Positions 61,895-64,000 of a DNA stretch of 64,000 bases are shown here, piece by piece. The DNA is taken from the NCBI RefSeq assembly GCF_958979055.1, contig NC_084891.1, forward strand, positions 23,190,001-23,254,000, in the 5' to 3' direction. A model generated the notes under the pieces. That model saw only the letters and a list, made by a program, of their open reading frames with translations, was not told the origin of the DNA and made no database searches. This DNA is from Alnus glutinosa. Taxonomy: Eukaryota > Streptophyta > Magnoliopsida > Fagales > Betulaceae. The stretch's first letter is position 1, and each line of letters starts with the position of its first letter. The translations under genes and the position numbers were made by a program.

Positions 61895-64000
61895 GCAAAG
61901 GTCTCCAACTATTGGAGATTCTCAAGCCCCCACATTTCCAAATCTGTTAATTTCAGGTCACGTTCAAGTTGTGTTTACTCATCTGTGGATTGTCGTGGAA
62001 GAAGTGGTGGTTTGATTCTCCTTTGGAAGAAGTCTGCTTTGGTAGAGGTCCAGAATTTTAGCTGCAGACATATTAATGCTATAGTCCGTGATAACCCTGC
62101 GGGAGATCAATGGAAACTTACTTGTTTTTTTATGAGCATCCGGATGTTGCAAAGAGGTATCAAGCTTGGATGTTGTTGAGACATTTGGCGAATTTATCCC
62201 CTGCTCCGTGGCTCTGTCTTGGGGATTTTAACGAAATTGTGTCTTTGGGGGAAAAATCTAGTACCTCAATTCGTCCCAAAAGACAAATGGAAGCTTTCCA
62301 AAATACCCTGGATGACTGTTCCTTATTGGATCTGGGTTTTTCGGGCCTTAAATTTACTTGGTGCAATGATCGGGCGAGTGGTGGAATTACTAGAGAACGG
62401 CTGGATAGGGCCGTTGCTAATCACGAGTAGTGCCACCGTTTTGATGTTGTTGCGGTTGATGTTCTGCCTCGTTACTATTCGGACCATCATCCTATTCTTG
62501 TTTCTTTTTCAAGGCATCAGGATACTATATGGCACAAGGGAAGACAGTTTCGGTATGAAAGTAGTTGGGAGAAACATAAGGATTATGGGGAGTTGATAAA
62601 GCAAGTGTGGCGGGTCAGGGAGTCCTCTGAGCATGTTTGGGTTAAGTTGAGAAATTATCTTATAGGGTGTAAAAGGGTTCTCCAGAGGTGGACTAGGAAG
62701 GAAGGTGGTGATCTAAAAGAAAAATTGCAGTTGAAAGAACAGGAACTGTTGACTTTGAAGATGCAGGATCCAGGGGCAGGGAGAGAAGAAGAGTGTCAAG
62801 TTCGAGATGAAATTCATTCTTTACTTGAACAAGAAGATGTAAAGTGGAAACAACGGGCTAAGGAGAATTGGCTTAAGTATGGTAATAGAAATACGAAATT
62901 TTTCCATGCCAGTGCAAATCAAAAAAACAAAAGTAGCCACATTGAGCAAATTCTGGATCAAGATGGGCGACTGTGTTCTAAACAGGGGGAAATTGAAGAG
63001 GCTTTTGTTTCTTATTTCCAGACTTTATTTACAGCAGGGGAAAATTTGGAAGTAGAAGCTAGTACTGGGGTTGTTCAACGAAGGGTAACCCAATCTATGA
63101 ATAATAGACTATTGGTTGAGTTTACTATGGATGATATTAGTACTGCTTTGAATCAAATGGTGGCTCTTAAGGCCCCGGGACCCGATGGTTTTACAGCAGG
63201 TTTTTACCAACAAAACTAGGCAACTATTCACAAGGAGGTTTGCATTGCTATTCTATATTTCCTTAATACCAGTGTGCTGGATAATAGAATAAACATGACC
63301 AATATTGCTCTGATTCCTAAGTTGACTTCTCCCAGTAAGGTCACGGATTTTAGGCCTATTAGTTTATGTAATGTCTTTTATAAACTAATCTTTAAAGTCT
63401 TGGCTAATAGGCTTAAAGAAGTGTTGCCATAAATTATATCCACTTCTCAAAGTGCATTCATCCCTAGACGGTTGATTACTGATAATGTCATAGTAGCTTA
63501 TGAAACTATGCATTCTATGCAGACTCGGATGTGGAGTAAGGTCGGTTTTATGGGTTTGAAGCTTGATATGAATAAGACTTACGACTGGGTGGAGTGGGTT
63601 TTCTTGGAAGCTGTTATGAGACGTTTTGGGGTTTGATGAGAGATGGATACATTTGATTATGAGTTGTGTCCGTTCAGTTCAGTATTTAGTGGTGGTTAAT
63701 GAAAATCCAGTGGGCAACATTTCACCTACCAGGGGAATTCGGCAAGGTGACCCAATTTCCCCTTATCTTTTTATAATTTGTGCTGAAGCTTTAAGTTCTT
63801 TAATCTATCGAGCGGTGGATACGGGTATTATCACAAGTGTTCCTACCTCCCCCGGGGGCCCACGGTTGAGTCATTTGATATTTGCAGATGACAGTTTGCT
63901 TTTCTGTAAAGCAAATTCAGTTGAATGGAGGAGATTAATGAGGATTCTGGGAGTCTATGAAGCTGGTTCGGGACAAAAATTGAATCTTGAAAGACCTCAA
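61895..64000 (+). mobile_element. LINE retrotransposon ORF2, broken and cut by the window end
   Basis: The plus strand codes for a LINE endonuclease and reverse transcriptase. The endonuclease shows GGLILLWKK, CLGDFNEIVSLGEKSS, SGLKFTWCNDR and ERLDRAVAN (61985-62430). A linker helix region lies at 62593-62900 with ENWLKYGNRNTKFFHASANQ. The RT shows LKAPGPDGFTAGFYQQN (63170-63217), DFRPISLCNVFYKLI, GIRQGDPISPYLFIICAEAL and the catalytic FADDSLLFC (63881-63907). Defects: a frameshift near 62115, in-frame stops at about 62428, 63217 and 63430, and a frameshift near 63633. It is therefore an inactive copy. It is a different, more complete LINE than the STP-intron fragment. The zf-RVT end lies beyond the window. 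Confidence 0.9.

Noticed and set aside
1..64000. A clustered biosynthetic or defence-type multi-gene system
   Set aside because: The six host genes belong to unrelated housekeeping or developmental functions and show no shared regulation beyond adjacency; other coding traces are retroelements.

Overview
This window is nuclear DNA of a flowering plant, almost certainly a eudicot and probably a woody rosid. The genes are intron-rich with GT-AG junctions. The plant-specific families present (STP hexose transporter, CURLY FLAG LEAF 1, ZYP1) fix the lineage broadly. AT-rich spacers and introns are packed with transposon debris. GC-rich blocks built on GGGGTGGCC/GGCCACCCC words recur at about 1.4, 11.1-11.5, 38.9-39.3 and 61.1 kb. 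Species cannot be named from sequence alone. There is no operon, CRISPR array, prophage or rRNA gene.

Layout: (1) 3042-6665 (+), an SC35-type SR splicing factor, 8 coding exons, 256 aa. (2) 12743-23458 (+), a sugar/H+ symporter of the STP family, 4 exons, 503 aa, whose 7.1-kb first intron carries an antisense LINE fragment and a 942-bp Harbinger-like element. (3) 31575-32288 (+), a CURLY FLAG LEAF 1-like WW-domain protein, 2 exons, 199 aa. (4) 34249-48364 (-), a CCR4-type mRNA deadenylase, 11 exons, 595 aa, whose 6.7-kb last intron holds a decayed Ty3/Gypsy element in opposite orientation, itself interrupted by an 871-bp Mutator-like element. (5) 49201-49613 (+), a small 105-aa protein with a coiled-coil-like segment and a C-terminal membrane anchor, function unknown. 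(6) 53381-60718 (-), the synaptonemal-complex transverse-filament protein ZYP1, 19 exons including a predicted 15-nt microexon, 873 aa. (7) about 61895 to the window end (+), a broken LINE cut by the window edge.

All six host genes could be assembled exon by exon with phase kept and no in-frame stop, so they look intact. They form no pathway: RNA splicing, sugar uptake, cuticle/leaf development, mRNA turnover and meiosis are simply neighbours, as is usual in plant chromosomes.

The less ordinary content is the transposon layer. Several insertions keep readable target-site duplications (TSDs): 9 bp at 29849/30039 and 38682/39562, 10 bp at 51879/52070, 10 bp with one mismatch at 27024/27441, and TAA at 18611/19556. 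I found no evidence of a new multi-gene system.
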